Shown piece by piece: positions 50,865 through 59,754 of a stretch of 64,000 bases of DNA. The notes under the pieces are model-generated. The model had not been told where the DNA came from. It saw only the letters and a program-made list of their open reading frames with translations, and made no database searches. Position numbers and translations under genes: made by a program. Origin of the DNA: Calidifontibacillus erzurumensis (GTDB lineage Bacteria > Bacillota > Bacilli > Bacillales > Bacillaceae_J); assembly GCF_013303125.1 (NCBI RefSeq), contig NZ_JABTTE010000001.1, positions 124,001-188,000 on the forward strand, written 5' to 3'. Position 1 is the first letter of the stretch. Each line of letters begins with the position of its first letter.

Positions 50865-52412
50865 TTGGAAAGCAATTTTCTATTACTGGATGGAAGGTCG
50901 CTATCTATTCAAGATATTGTTCGTATTGCCCGGAGGCGTACAAAAGTTAAAATTAGTGATCAAGCAATGAATTTATTAAATAAGGGAAGAAAGCTTGTCC
51001 AACAATGGAGCGAGCAAGAAACTCCGGTTTACGGGTTGAATCGTGGCGTCGGTTTGAATAAGGATCGGCCAGTGATTGATGCCTATTCCGAGTATAATCG
51101 AAATTTAATTTTGTCCCACTCGATCGGAATTGGGCCAGAAGTGCCAATTGAAGAAATCCGTGCAGTAATGGCAACCCGTTTAAATACGCTGCTTGTTGGT
51201 TGTACGGGCATTCAGCCGGAAATAGCAAAAATGTATGAAACATTTTTAAATAAAGAGATCACCCCTATTCTCCCAAGTCGTGGAACGGTTGGGGCTGCAG
51301 ATATTGGAATTTTATCTCATATCGGATTGGCAATGATAGGGGAAGGGGAGGTCTATTATAAAGGTGAACGTGTTCATGTGTTGGAAGCTTTCAAAAAAGA
51401 AGGTATTCAACCGATCACTTTAGGGCCAAAAGATGGATTAGCCATTGTAAGCTCGAATGCATTTTCAGCAGGAATGGCGTCTTTGTTGCTCTATGATCTT
51501 TCCGATTTGATAGAAGCTGCTGATATGATTTATGCATTATCGTTAGAAGGCTTAAATGGAAATGTCAGTCCTTTAGATGAATCTGTACTCAAGGTCAGAC
51601 CTTATCACGGACAAATGAAAAGTGCCAAACGTGTTCGCAAATATTTGGAGAATAGTTATTTATGGGATGAAACACGTCCTATACCACTACAAGATCCGCT
51701 TAGTTTTCGAGGTGGTTTTACTGTACATGGTGCTGTCCTTGATTGTTTAGAATATACAAACAGTTTATTAACATTGCAGCTAAATTCTTCAGACGATAAC
51801 CCTTGCGTCCTAGTTGATGAGAAAAGAATTGTCCCTACGTCTAATTATGAAGTGACAACACTCGTGTTGGGCTTAGAAATGCTAGGACTTTCTCTCGCAC
51901 ATGTTTCAAAAAATAGCTGCTTTCGTACCATTAAGTTAGCAAATCCTGTTTTTACAAATTTGTCACGGTTTTTGTCACCAGACGAAGAACGTGTCATAGC
52001 ATTTGGAACAATTCAAAAAACATTTTCAGCATTAGATGCGGAAATCCGTCATTTATCAAATCCCGTTTCATCAGATTATTTCGCAATTGCAGGTGAAATT
52101 GAGGATCATGCTACGAATTCAGCCTTTGTTGTCCAAAAGCTGAAAAAAATTGTTGATAATCTTTATTATATATTAGGAATTGAAGCCATCCATGCTGCAC
52201 AAGCTGTTGATTTACGGAAAGGGATTCAAAAAGGAATTGGAACAAACGCAGTTTATGAAGTCATTCGTGAACATATCCCATTTTTAGAGAGAGACCGAAA
52301 TTTATCCACTGATATAGAAAAGGCATATCAATTGCTTAAATCTAAAAAGCTGTTAAACCATGTACGAAAAACGATGCGAAATCATTCGAATGATATTGAC
52401 ATAACTTTATAG
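50865..52412 (+). CDS. MIO-less aromatic amino acid lyase homologue, probable ergothionase
   Basis: The 515-residue product has the overall fold sequence of histidine ammonia-lyase but not its chemistry. The Ala-Ser-Gly triad that forms the MIO cofactor (GSVGASGD) reads GTVGAADIG (140-148); the asparagine of GLALLNGT is Ser196; and the tyrosine of QDPYSLR is Leu279 (QDPLSFR). The loop VYGINTGFG is VYGLNRGVG. Ergothionase, which eliminates trimethylamine from ergothioneine, is a member of this superfamily that works without MIO. TTG 50865 was chosen because AGGAGG lies seven bases upstream; ATG 50859 is only one base away from it. It ends the catabolic cluster, although it would catalyse the first step. 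Confidence 0.78.
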   Translation: MESNFLLLDGRSLSIQDIVRIARRRTKVKISDQAMNLLNKGRKLVQQWSEQETPVYGLNRGVGLNKDRPVIDAYSEYNRNLILSHSIGIGPEVPIEEIRAVMATRLNTLLVGCTGIQPEIAKMYETFLNKEITPILPSRGTVGAADIGILSHIGLAMIGEGEVYYKGERVHVLEAFKKEGIQPITLGPKDGLAIVSSNAFSAGMASLLLYDLSDLIEAADMIYALSLEGLNGNVSPLDESVLKVRPYHGQMKSAKRVRKYLENSYLWDETRPIPLQDPLSFRGGFTVHGAVLDCLEYTNSLLTLQLNSSDDNPCVLVDEKRIVPTSNYEVTTLVLGLEMLGLSLAHVSKNSCFRTIKLANPVFTNLSRFLSPDEERVIAFGTIQKTFSALDAEIRHLSNPVSSDYFAIAGEIEDHATNSAFVVQKLKKIVDNLYYILGIEAIHAAQAVDLRKGIQKGIGTNAVYEVIREHIPFLERDRNLSTDIEKAYQLLKSKKLLNHVRKTMRNHSNDIDITL

Positions 52413-52428
52413 TTTAATCTTTTTTCAA

Positions 52429-52466
52429 AAAATAGGCCATCTCCTTGCGTGAGGTCTATTTTTTAT
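52429..52466 (+). terminator. Terminator after the catabolic cluster
   Basis: AAATAGGCC and GGTCTATTT pair (one G-T) around a 14-base loop, followed by a T run. Confidence 0.85.
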
Positions 52467-52555
52467 TCTTTTTTGTATCATTAGTTTCAAATAAATTGCA
52501 TATCCCCATCCGAACTTAGGAACAATAAAGCCTAGCAGGAAAAGGGGAGTTGAAA

Positions 52556-53857
52556 ATGATTCGTTTTCTACAAAGAATATCAGGACATGAAAAAGTAAAT
52601 AAGGAAATTGTATTCTTATTATTAATCAGCGGCTTATATTCGTTAAGTATCGCGCTGTCAAACACGTTTGTGAATATTTTTTTATGGAAACACTCAGGAG
52701 ATTTTAAAGATATTGCCTTCTATAATTTAGCTGTCGTTGTGATGCAGCCGCTAACGTTTATTTTAGCGGGTAAGTGGGCAAAAAAAATTGATCGAATTAT
52801 CGTATTAAGATTAGGTGTTATCTTTTTGTCTTTGTTTTATTTAACTGTACTTTTAAGTGGAGAGCATGCCTCAAGTTTTTTGTTACTGTTGGGAGGTTTT
52901 TTAGGAATTGGTTATGGCTTTTATTGGTTGGCTTTTAACGTATTGACTTTTGAAATTACAGAACCGGAAACAAGAGACTTTTTTAACGGCTTTTTTGGGG
53001 TTCTAACCTCCTTGACAGGCATGATCGGTCCTATACTTGCAGGCTGGATCATTTCTAGTTTAAAAGGATTAAGTGGCTACACAGTCATTTTTAGTATTTC
53101 CCTTGGTTTATTTTTTGGAGCAGTTTTATTAAGCATGCTTTTAAAACGAAGACCTGCCCATGGTACATATTCTTTTTGGAGAATTATGAAAGAACAAAAG
53201 AACAATCAAAATTGGCAAAATGTTTTGCACGCCAGCTTTTTTCAAGGTTTGCGCGAAGGTTCTGTTTTGTTTGTCATCTCCATTTGGGTGTATATTACAA
53301 CAAATAGTGAAATGGCGTTAGGCGCATTCGGCTTCGTTAACTCAACCGTTGCCTTTGTTTTTTATTTTTTAGCAACAAAGTTTATAAAACCTGAGCATCG
53401 ATTGAAAGCTATATTGCTTGGTGGCGTGATGCTTTATCTAGCTACGATATTAATTATTTTTGATCTTACCTTTCAACGGTTTATGATTTATGCTGTTTTG
53501 ATTGCTATTGCTTACCCAACATTGCTTGTTCCTTATATGTCCATTATTTATGATGTGATAGGGAAATCGTGGAAAGCTGCAGAAATGAGAATAGAATATA
53601 TCGTTGTGCGGGAAGTGTACTTGAATGCGGGGAGAATCACTTCCATCCTATTATTTATTACTTTTGTTTCAATTTTCAATGAAGAGCGCGGTATACCAAT
53701 GGTATTAGCAATCGTTGGGGCAGGCTATTCTGTTATTTATTTTTTTGTTAGAAATATTCAGATCTATGATCCCGGACGCCAATCGAGATTTAATAAAACT
53801 TATTCACCATTGTCTAAAAGAAGACTTGCTGATGAAGATGGAGGTTCAACCGTTTAG
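52556..53857 (+). CDS. yqgE: MFS transporter, YqgE type
   Basis: A 433-residue major facilitator protein with about eleven to twelve transmembrane helices in two halves separated by a basic cytoplasmic loop (about 195-225). The substrate is unknown. It matches B. subtilis yqgE by position, lying downstream of sodA and upstream of pstS; in B. subtilis pbpA lies between yqgE and pstS, and it is absent here. ATG 52556 follows AAGGGGAG by six bases. The stop codon falls in the loop of the following terminator. Confidence 0.82.
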   Translation: MIRFLQRISGHEKVNKEIVFLLLISGLYSLSIALSNTFVNIFLWKHSGDFKDIAFYNLAVVVMQPLTFILAGKWAKKIDRIIVLRLGVIFLSLFYLTVLLSGEHASSFLLLLGGFLGIGYGFYWLAFNVLTFEITEPETRDFFNGFFGVLTSLTGMIGPILAGWIISSLKGLSGYTVIFSISLGLFFGAVLLSMLLKRRPAHGTYSFWRIMKEQKNNQNWQNVLHASFFQGLREGSVLFVISIWVYITTNSEMALGAFGFVNSTVAFVFYFLATKFIKPEHRLKAILLGGVMLYLATILIIFDLTFQRFMIYAVLIAIAYPTLLVPYMSIIYDVIGKSWKAAEMRIEYIVVREVYLNAGRITSILLFITFVSIFNEERGIPMVLAIVGAGYSVIYFFVRNIQIYDPGRQSRFNKTYSPLSKRRLADEDGGSTV

Positions 53858-53874
53858 GTTGGGCTTTTTTTTTT
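53842..53874 (+). terminator. Terminator overlapping the yqgE stop
   Basis: GTTCAACC and GGTTGGGC pair with wobble bases around GTTTA, followed by a T10 run. Confidence 0.82.
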
Positions 53875-53912
53875 GCTCGCAAAAAACTCGATCAAAGTTG
53901 ATTTTACAAAAA

Positions 53913-53989
53913 TTAAAAGGTTATTTACAAAAGGTTTACATTGTATTTATGCAAGATTAATACTGTCCTTCTAAAGTATTGATTGTAAT
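53913..53989 (+). promoter_or_regulatory. PhoP box array and promoter of the pst operon
   Basis: Four hexamers lie exactly 11 bp apart: TTTACA (53924), TTTACA (53935), TTTATG (53946) and TTAATA (53957); a weaker TTAAAA (53913) keeps the same spacing. This is the Bacillus PhoP tandem repeat. TGTAAT at 53984-53989, 21 bases after the last repeat, is the likely -10. The pst operon is therefore expected to be induced by phosphate starvation. Confidence 0.9.
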
Positions 53990-54025
53990 GACGAAATGAA
54001 CTTAATTTTCAGGGGGAATTTTGGA

Positions 54026-55036
54026 ATGAAAAAATGGAAACAGCTATTATTAACATTTTTTGCGACAGTCCTAGTAATTTTCACAGCTGCATGTGGTGGA
54101 CAAACGAATAGTGATGATAATAATGATAGCACTCACCAAGGCAGCAAAACAAAAGAAACGGCTGAATTGGAAGGCGATGTAATCATTGATGGGTCTGGAA
54201 CAGTTTATCCATTAATGGCACGTATAAGTGAAGAATATATGTCAACAAAAGAAGAAAATGTAAGTGTTCAAGTAGGACGTGCTGGTTCTTCTGCAGGTTT
54301 CAAAAAGTTTATTCCTGGTGAACTCGACTTTGCGAATGCATCAAGACCGATCAAAGATGAAGAAATTGATAAACTTCAAGAAAATGGAAAGGACCTAAAT
54401 AAAAATGTATTTGAAATTAAATTGGCTTACGATGGGTTAACTATCGTTATTAATAAAGAAAATACTTGGGCAACAGAAATGACAAAAGAAGAAGTTGTAA
54501 ACATGTTTACATCTGGAAAAATCAAAGCTCATGACAAACTATTATGGTCAGATATTCGTCCGGAATGGCCGGCTGAAGAAATAACATTTTTTGGACCTAA
54601 TGAAAATCATGGGACATATGAATTTTTCTTCGAGACAATACTTGATGAACAGCCAATGGTTGAAACAATTAACTTGCAACAAGAATATTCGACATTGGTT
54701 GATTTAGTTTCTAAAGATAAAAATGCAATTGCATTTTTTGGATATGGGTATTACGCAAATAATACAGATAAACTGCAAGCAGTAAAAATCGATTTTGGAA
54801 ATGGTCCTGTTGAGCCTAGTTTGGAGACCATTGGCGAGGACCTTCCTTATGCTGAGTTCACCCGTCCAGTGTTTACTTATTTAAATGTTGATTATGCAAA
54901 AGAAAAGCCGCAAGTATTGGATTTTGCAAAATTTGTTGTCGAAACGGCTGATGATTTTGCTGGTGTATCTGGTTTTGCGCCAATGAATCAGGAAACTTTA
55001 GATGGGTATCTCAAGTGGTTAAATGCAATCCAATAA
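54026..55036 (+). CDS. pstS: Phosphate-binding lipoprotein PstS
   Basis: PstS captures phosphate for the Pst ABC importer. The 336-residue protein has a lipoprotein signal peptide (lipobox TAAC, Cys23) and the PstS fold with phosphate contacts in DGSGTVYPL, RAGSSAGFKKF and NASRPIKDEE. ATG 54026 follows AGGGGGAA. A PhoP box array lies directly upstream, and a hairpin before pstC may allow excess PstS. Confidence 0.95.
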   Translation: MKKWKQLLLTFFATVLVIFTAACGGQTNSDDNNDSTHQGSKTKETAELEGDVIIDGSGTVYPLMARISEEYMSTKEENVSVQVGRAGSSAGFKKFIPGELDFANASRPIKDEEIDKLQENGKDLNKNVFEIKLAYDGLTIVINKENTWATEMTKEEVVNMFTSGKIKAHDKLLWSDIRPEWPAEEITFFGPNENHGTYEFFFETILDEQPMVETINLQQEYSTLVDLVSKDKNAIAFFGYGYYANNTDKLQAVKIDFGNGPVEPSLETIGEDLPYAEFTRPVFTYLNVDYAKEKPQVLDFAKFVVETADDFAGVSGFAPMNQETLDGYLKWLNAIQ

Positions 55037-55217
55037 TTTGGTTCTTACGAATATTTGGTGAAACATCGAATTTCAATTAAGGTCTTTGAATGATTGTTCG
55101 CCTTTCTGGATCTGATATGAGATTAATGGTTGGGAATAACATTCACTTTTCTCTTTACAAACATTTTTTGAGTAATCATCAAAAGAACGATAGAACCAAT
55201 CATTTCATGTAATGGAT

Positions 55218-55264
55218 GAAGACGCTGTTTAGAAGGGGGCCTTCCGAACAGCTGTCTTCTTTTA
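55218..55264 (+). terminator. Attenuator between pstS and pstC
   Basis: GAAGACGCTGTT and AACAGCTGTCTTC pair with one bulge, followed by TTTTA. It lies in the 250-bp gap after pstS, which is otherwise featureless, and would reduce pstCAB transcription relative to pstS. Confidence 0.75.
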
Positions 55265-55289
55265 TAAGGTATTAGAGGGGGCACATTTC

Positions 55290-56219
55290 ATGGAAAAAGC
55301 TTTAAATGTAAGAGAGCTGATCGAAAACAACAAAAGTAAAAGAAATCAGGAGAAGTTTGAGACTTTAATACCAATCGTATTATTTTTCATCGCCTCTATT
55401 TCTATATTAACAACAATCGGCATTGTTTTTACTCTGATTGTTGAAGCCGTTTTGTTTTTTAAACAAGTATCAATGATTGAGTTTTTTACAAGTACGAAGT
55501 TAGAACCACTTGCGAAAGAACCTTCGTTTGGAATTCTCCCATTAATAAACGGAACGATTATGACAACAGCGATTGCTATGGTTGTTGCCTTACCTATTGG
55601 ACTTTCGACAGCAATTTTTCTAAGCGAGTATGCTTCGGATAAAGTGAGAAGGTGGCTGAAACCATTTATTGAAGTATTAGCTGGTATTCCCACAATCGTT
55701 TACGGATTTTTCGCTTTCACATTTGTGACCCCACTTTTAAGACAAATCATTCCCGCATTAGAACCGGTCAATGCCTTAAGTCCTGGGATTGTGATGGGAA
55801 TTATGATTATTCCACTTGTAGCTTCTCTTTCGGAAGATGCTTTAAGTGCTGTACCGAATTCAATGAGAGAAGGTGCCCTTGCTCTTGGTGCAACAAAATT
55901 TGAAGTCACGATGAAAGTTGTCATTCCTCAAGCGTTATCCGGCATTATTGCTTCGTTTGTATTGGCGATTTCACGAGCGATTGGGGAAACAATGATTGTT
56001 GCAATTGCTAGTGGTTCGAACAAAAATTTTACCTTTGATATAACCGGACCTATGCAGACGATGACCGCTTACATTGTTGAATTTACGAGTGGGGATGCTG
56101 CAAGCGGTACGGTTGGTTATTACAGTTTATATGCGGTAGGAATAACATTATTCCTCTTTACATTGGTGATGAATGCTGTTGCCCAATATATTTCCCGGAA
56201 ATTTAGGGAGGAATGTTAA
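55290..56219 (+). CDS. pstC: Phosphate ABC transporter permease PstC
   Basis: A 309-residue permease with six transmembrane helices and the EAA-type loop REGALALGATKFEVTMKVV (about 193-211). It carries the PstC features EVLAGIPTIVYGFFAF and SRAIGETMIV. The stop and the pstA start overlap as TAATG. Confidence 0.95.
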   Translation: MEKALNVRELIENNKSKRNQEKFETLIPIVLFFIASISILTTIGIVFTLIVEAVLFFKQVSMIEFFTSTKLEPLAKEPSFGILPLINGTIMTTAIAMVVALPIGLSTAIFLSEYASDKVRRWLKPFIEVLAGIPTIVYGFFAFTFVTPLLRQIIPALEPVNALSPGIVMGIMIIPLVASLSEDALSAVPNSMREGALALGATKFEVTMKVVIPQALSGIIASFVLAISRAIGETMIVAIASGSNKNFTFDITGPMQTMTAYIVEFTSGDAASGTVGYYSLYAVGITLFLFTLVMNAVAQYISRKFREEC

Positions 56220-57103
56220 TGAGATTGATAGATTACCAAGTGATTCACAAGAGAATTAGGAATCGAATCATTATAAATAAAGTTATGAAAACAGTTTTTC
56301 TCTTTTATACTTTGTTTTCTCTTTTTGTGTTGGGAATTTTAATCTTACAGGTTTTAGGCGACAGCATCGGGTGGCTTGACTGGCAGTTTTTAACGAGCAA
56401 ACTTTCGTTGTCTGCAGAAAAAGCAGGTATAAAAGGTGTAATAGTAGGTACGGTTTGGCTGATGGCTGTTGTTGCCCCAGCCACGATGATTTTAGGGGTC
56501 GGTACAGCAATCTATTTGGAAGAATATGCAAATCACAGTAAATTCCAATCTTTCATTCAAACAAATATTTCGAATTTAGCAGGTGTTCCATCTGTCATTT
56601 TTGGACTGTTAGGACTTACTGTGTTTGGTAGGATGTTTGATTTAGGCTCGAGCATCTTAGCAGGTGGATTGACGCTCTCTCTGTTAGTGCTGCCTATCGT
56701 TGTTGTTAGCAGCCAAGAAGCGATTCGGGCTGTACCTCAATATTTAAGAGAAGCTTCTTACGGTATGGGGGCAACAAAATGGCAAACAACGAAAAATGTC
56801 GTATTACCAACTGCATTGCCAGGTATTTTAACCGGCGTCATTTTAGCTCTCTCAAGAGCTATTGGGGAAACTGCACCATTAATTGTTTTAGGGATTCCAG
56901 CATTATTAATGCCTATTCCTGACCATATAATGGATGACTTCACTACACTTCCGATTCAAATTTATTATTGGACTGTTGATTCGGTACTGACGAAAGAATA
57001 TGCCAATCTTGCAGCAGCGACGATCGTTGTTTTATTGTTTGTACTTTTTCTGATGAATTCCATTGCAATTTTCATTCGCAATAAATTCCAAAAAAGATAT
57101 TAA
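56219..57103 (+). CDS. pstA: Phosphate ABC transporter permease PstA
   Basis: The second Pst permease, 294 residues, with six helices, the motif NLAGVPSVIFGLLG and the coupling loop REASYGMGATKWQTTKNVV. ATG 56219, seven bases after GGGAGG, was preferred over ATG 56213, which is only one base away from that site. Confidence 0.94.
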   Translation: MRLIDYQVIHKRIRNRIIINKVMKTVFLFYTLFSLFVLGILILQVLGDSIGWLDWQFLTSKLSLSAEKAGIKGVIVGTVWLMAVVAPATMILGVGTAIYLEEYANHSKFQSFIQTNISNLAGVPSVIFGLLGLTVFGRMFDLGSSILAGGLTLSLLVLPIVVVSSQEAIRAVPQYLREASYGMGATKWQTTKNVVLPTALPGILTGVILALSRAIGETAPLIVLGIPALLMPIPDHIMDDFTTLPIQIYYWTVDSVLTKEYANLAAATIVVLLFVLFLMNSIAIFIRNKFQKRY

Positions 57104-57118
57104 TTGGGGTGAATTGAC

Positions 57119-57976
57119 ATGATTACTGTTTTGGAAAAAAAGCGAAATATTAATGCGGAAAATAAATCAGTAAATTTGGATAAAGCAAATTCTGTTTATT
57201 TAAATGTAGAAAACTCTTATAAAACAGCTGTTATCGATACGAAAAATATTAATCTATGGTATGGCAATGACCAAGCTTTAAAACAAATAAATCTTCAAGT
57301 ATATGAAAATGAAGTAACCGCAATTATCGGACCTTCTGGATGCGGCAAGTCCACCTATATTAAAACATTAAATCGAATGGTGGAGATGATTCCTTCCGTA
57401 AAAATTACCGGGGAAATTTTATATCGAGGCAAAAATATTTTTGATAAAACCTACCCAGTTGAAGAATTGCGCACAAAAGTTGGTATGGTTTTTCAAAAGC
57501 CGAACCCTTTTCCTAAATCCATTTATGACAATATTGCATATGGGCCAAGAATACATGGCATAAAGAATCGAAAACTTTTAGATGAAATTGTCGAAAAAAG
57601 TTTACGCAAAGCTGCTATTTGGGATGAAGTGAAAGATCGTCTCCACGAAAATGCTTACAGCCTATCCGGAGGTCAGCAACAGAGGATTTGTATAGCCAGA
57701 TGTTTAGCGATAGAACCTGACGTTATTTTAATGGATGAACCAACATCTGCCTTAGATCCAATTTCAACACTGAAAGTGGAAGAACTGTGCCAAGAGTTAA
57801 AGGAAAATTACAGTATTGTTATTGTAACGCATAACATGCAGCAAGCAGCTCGAATTTCTGATAGAACGGCATTTTTTTTAAACGGTGAAGTAATTGAGTA
57901 TGATTTAACGGATCGCATTTTCTCAAAACCGAGAGATCAACGAACGGAAGATTATATAAAAGGGCGTTTTGGATAA
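57119..57976 (+). CDS. pstB: Phosphate ABC transporter ATPase PstB
   Basis: The 285-residue ATPase energises Pst uptake: Walker [10 protein letters not shown], signature LSGGQQQR, Walker [13 protein letters not shown] and the PstB-specific [14 protein letters not shown]. About 40 extra N-terminal residues precede the usual start of the ABC domain. B. subtilis has two pstB genes in tandem; only one is present here. The decayed phoU follows. Confidence 0.95.
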   Translation: MITVLEKKRNINAENKSVNLDKANSVYLNVENSYKTAVIDTKNINLWYGNDQALKQINLQVYENEVTAIIGPSGCGKSTYIKTLNRMVEMIPSVKITGEILYRGKNIFDKTYPVEELRTKVGMVFQKPNPFPKSIYDNIAYGPRIHGIKNRKLLDEIVEKSLRKAAIWDEVKDRLHENAYSLSGGQQQRICIARCLAIEPDVILMDEPTSALDPISTLKVEELCQELKENYSIVIVTHNMQQAARISDRTAFFLNGEVIEYDLTDRIFSKPRDQRTEDYIKGRFG

Positions 57977-57999
57977 AAAAGTTGTCGAGGAGAGAAACT

Positions 58000-58655
58000 A
58001 TTGCTTTGCGTGAAAATTTTGACTTAAAATTAAAACAATTGAACGAAAAAATCATTGAGCTCGGAAAACTTGCAGAAAATGCTTTTGTTTCTTCTGTTGG
58101 GGCTTTAAAAAACAACGATATTGATCAGGGACGATTCAAATCATAGACGGGGATCATTCCATTAATCATTTGAAAAAAGAGATTAATGATTTAGCAATCC
58201 TTCTCATCGAGATTTCCGGTTGCAGTAGATTTACGAAGAATCATTGTCGCTTTAAAAATTGCTTCCGATTTGGAAAGAGTGGCTGATTATGCAGTTAATA
58301 TTAGTAAATCAGTCATCCCTTATCGGTGAAAAGTTGATGGAGTTCCAAATGTTGGTTCTTTATATAAATGTTTGATATTGCAAAAGATATGCTGGATTTA
58401 TCATTGAAAGCTTTCGTGATGAATGTGGAATTGGCCAAGAAAATTGCTAATATGGATGACGAAGTCGACAAATTATACGGTGAAACGATTCAAACATTTT
58501 TTAAAACAGCGGGTGAACATAAACAAGAATTCATGCAAATTACCCAATTATCATTTATTGCTAGATTCATTGAGCGCATCGGTGATTAAGCGGCTAACAT
58601 TTCTGAAGGAGTTTTCTATATTGTTAAAGGGATTCGCTATGAATTAAATAACTAG
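58000..58655 (+). pseudogene. phoU: Decayed phoU
   Basis: PhoU dampens Pst uptake and phosphate signalling. The PhoU sequence can be followed through three frames: LRENFDLKLKQLNEKIIELGK, then IDGDHSINHLKKEINDLAILLIE, then VAVDLRRIIVALK (in DNA gttgcagtagatttacg onward) to a TGA at 58327, and a last part MFDIAKDMLDLSL to RFIERIGD. Breaks lie near 58130, 58205 and 58330, and a TAA at 58587 replaces the conserved His of GDHAANI. The expected start codon reads ATT at 58000, after GGAGAG. With at least four lesions the gene cannot make PhoU. Confidence 0.92.
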
Positions 58656-58659
58656 GGAG

Positions 58660-58708
58660 AAATCGCCTTTTAGCATTTATGAATGCTTTAAGGCGATGTT
58701 AATTTTTT
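58660..58708 (+). terminator. Terminator after the pst operon
   Basis: ATCGCCTT and AAGGCGAT form an 8-bp stem followed by GTTAATTTTTT. It overlaps the end of the converging minus-strand gene. Confidence 0.75.
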
Positions 58709-59182
58709 CGTAATGATTTTCCCAATTTCTTCGTAGGACATTGAACGATTTAGATCATAACTGCCAATTTGAATGGAGCGGCTCCAATTTTTTTCTTCTA
58801 AAAATTGTACAAAAGTATTGCTGTCTTCAATAATACCGGATTGTTCCAATAAATCAGCAATTTCTTTTGTGCTCATGCCGCTTTCAATGATTAACGTATA
58901 TGTTGCTTGTTCTTCTTTTTCTTTTTCTTGAGTGTCTGTTGTTTCTTGTTTTATTTTCTCTTCTTTTAATTCGGGATTTGCGCCTTTTTGAGCGAGTAAT
59001 TCAATGTATTCTGCTTTTGGAATTGCTACATATTCTTTTTCATTTAAGTATTGTTCAATTTGGGACTCGGTCATTGCCATATCGTTTTCTAAAGATTTAG
59101 GTTGCAATAAGTAAACGGCGGTTATAAATGATGTTGCCATGATCATCCCTAAAGAAAAGCTTCTTAACGTGTTATTGAACAT
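58688..59182 (-). CDS. MltG-like domain protein, membrane-anchored, no catalytic domain
   Basis: The 164-residue protein has an N-terminal transmembrane helix (about 8-27), a charged linker rich in Glu, Lys and Gln (about 70-92) and a C-terminal segment (about 93-160: YTLIIESGMSTKEIADLLEQ) that resembles the LysM-like module found before the catalytic part of MltG/YceG transglycosylases. The catalytic region is missing, so cell-wall binding rather than cleavage is likely. B. subtilis yqzC occupies a comparable place after the pst operon; identity with it is only suspected. Confidence 0.7.
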   Translation of the reverse strand: MFNNTLRSFSLGMIMATSFITAVYLLQPKSLENDMAMTESQIEQYLNEKEYVAIPKAEYIELLAQKGANPELKEEKIKQETTDTQEKEKEEQATYTLIIESGMSTKEIADLLEQSGIIEDSNTFVQFLEEKNWSRSIQIGSYDLNRSMSYEEIGKIITKKLTSP

Positions 59183-59192
59183 ATGATTTCAC

Positions 59193-59432
59193 CTATTTTT
59201 TATCATTCAGTCTTTCATTTAAAGGGACAGTAAAGTTTTCGTTTCCAAGCAATTCTTCTTCTAACACTTTCATTTTTTTCTTGAGTTGGTAGTTTTCTTG
59301 CATGACCATTAACGATAAATTATCAATCTGAGTTTCCAATTCTTTGAATTTATCTTTTTGAAAAAATGAAAGTACGAAGAGAACTATAGAAAAAGAAAAT
59401 AAGCAGATCAAAGCAGTTTCTATAGAGATCAA
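59193..59432 (-). CDS. Small transmembrane coiled-coil protein
   Basis: This 79-residue protein has one N-terminal transmembrane helix (about 5-24) and a coiled coil (about 27-62, ETQIDNLSLMVMQENYQLKK). TTG is the start, eight bases after GAGGTG. It precedes the MltG-like gene by ten bases on the same strand, so both are probably one unit; the position resembles B. subtilis yqzD. The function is unknown. Confidence 0.7.
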   Translation of the reverse strand: MISIETALICLFSFSIVLFVLSFFQKDKFKELETQIDNLSLMVMQENYQLKKKMKVLEEELLGNENFTVPLNERLNDKK

Positions 59433-59754
59433 CTTTTTATCACCTCAATCAAAGATGGTCCAATTTCATCACTCATTATAGCTTTTTTTGTTGGATTTTG
59501 CTAAAAAAACGGAAGAAAAAAATTAAAACGATTGTCGAAAGAACACTAAGCTAAAATTTAGCAAATTTTTTTTAGTAGAAATAACAACCGTTTTGCCGTT
59601 TCGACAAAATCACCTCGTTGTAGTGATAACCAATTCAGTGCTATTATAAACGATAAGATAAAAGAATAGATAATAACAATTAATAAAAAATGTGCTTTGA
59701 AAGTAAGCGATTTCAAAGTTTTGAAAATAAAATTAATAAATAAGGGTGTTTGAA
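59433..59754. other. AT-rich intergenic region between divergent genes
   Basis: No gene is supported in these 322 bases. A short palindrome GCTAAAATTTAGC (near 59550) followed by a T-rich run could be a weak terminator. A minus-strand frame at 59558-59890 mostly overlaps the next gene and lacks a ribosome site. Confidence 0.5.

Noticed and set aside
50859-52412. Classical HutH histidine ammonia-lyase
   Set aside because: The MIO triad and two supporting residues are absent.
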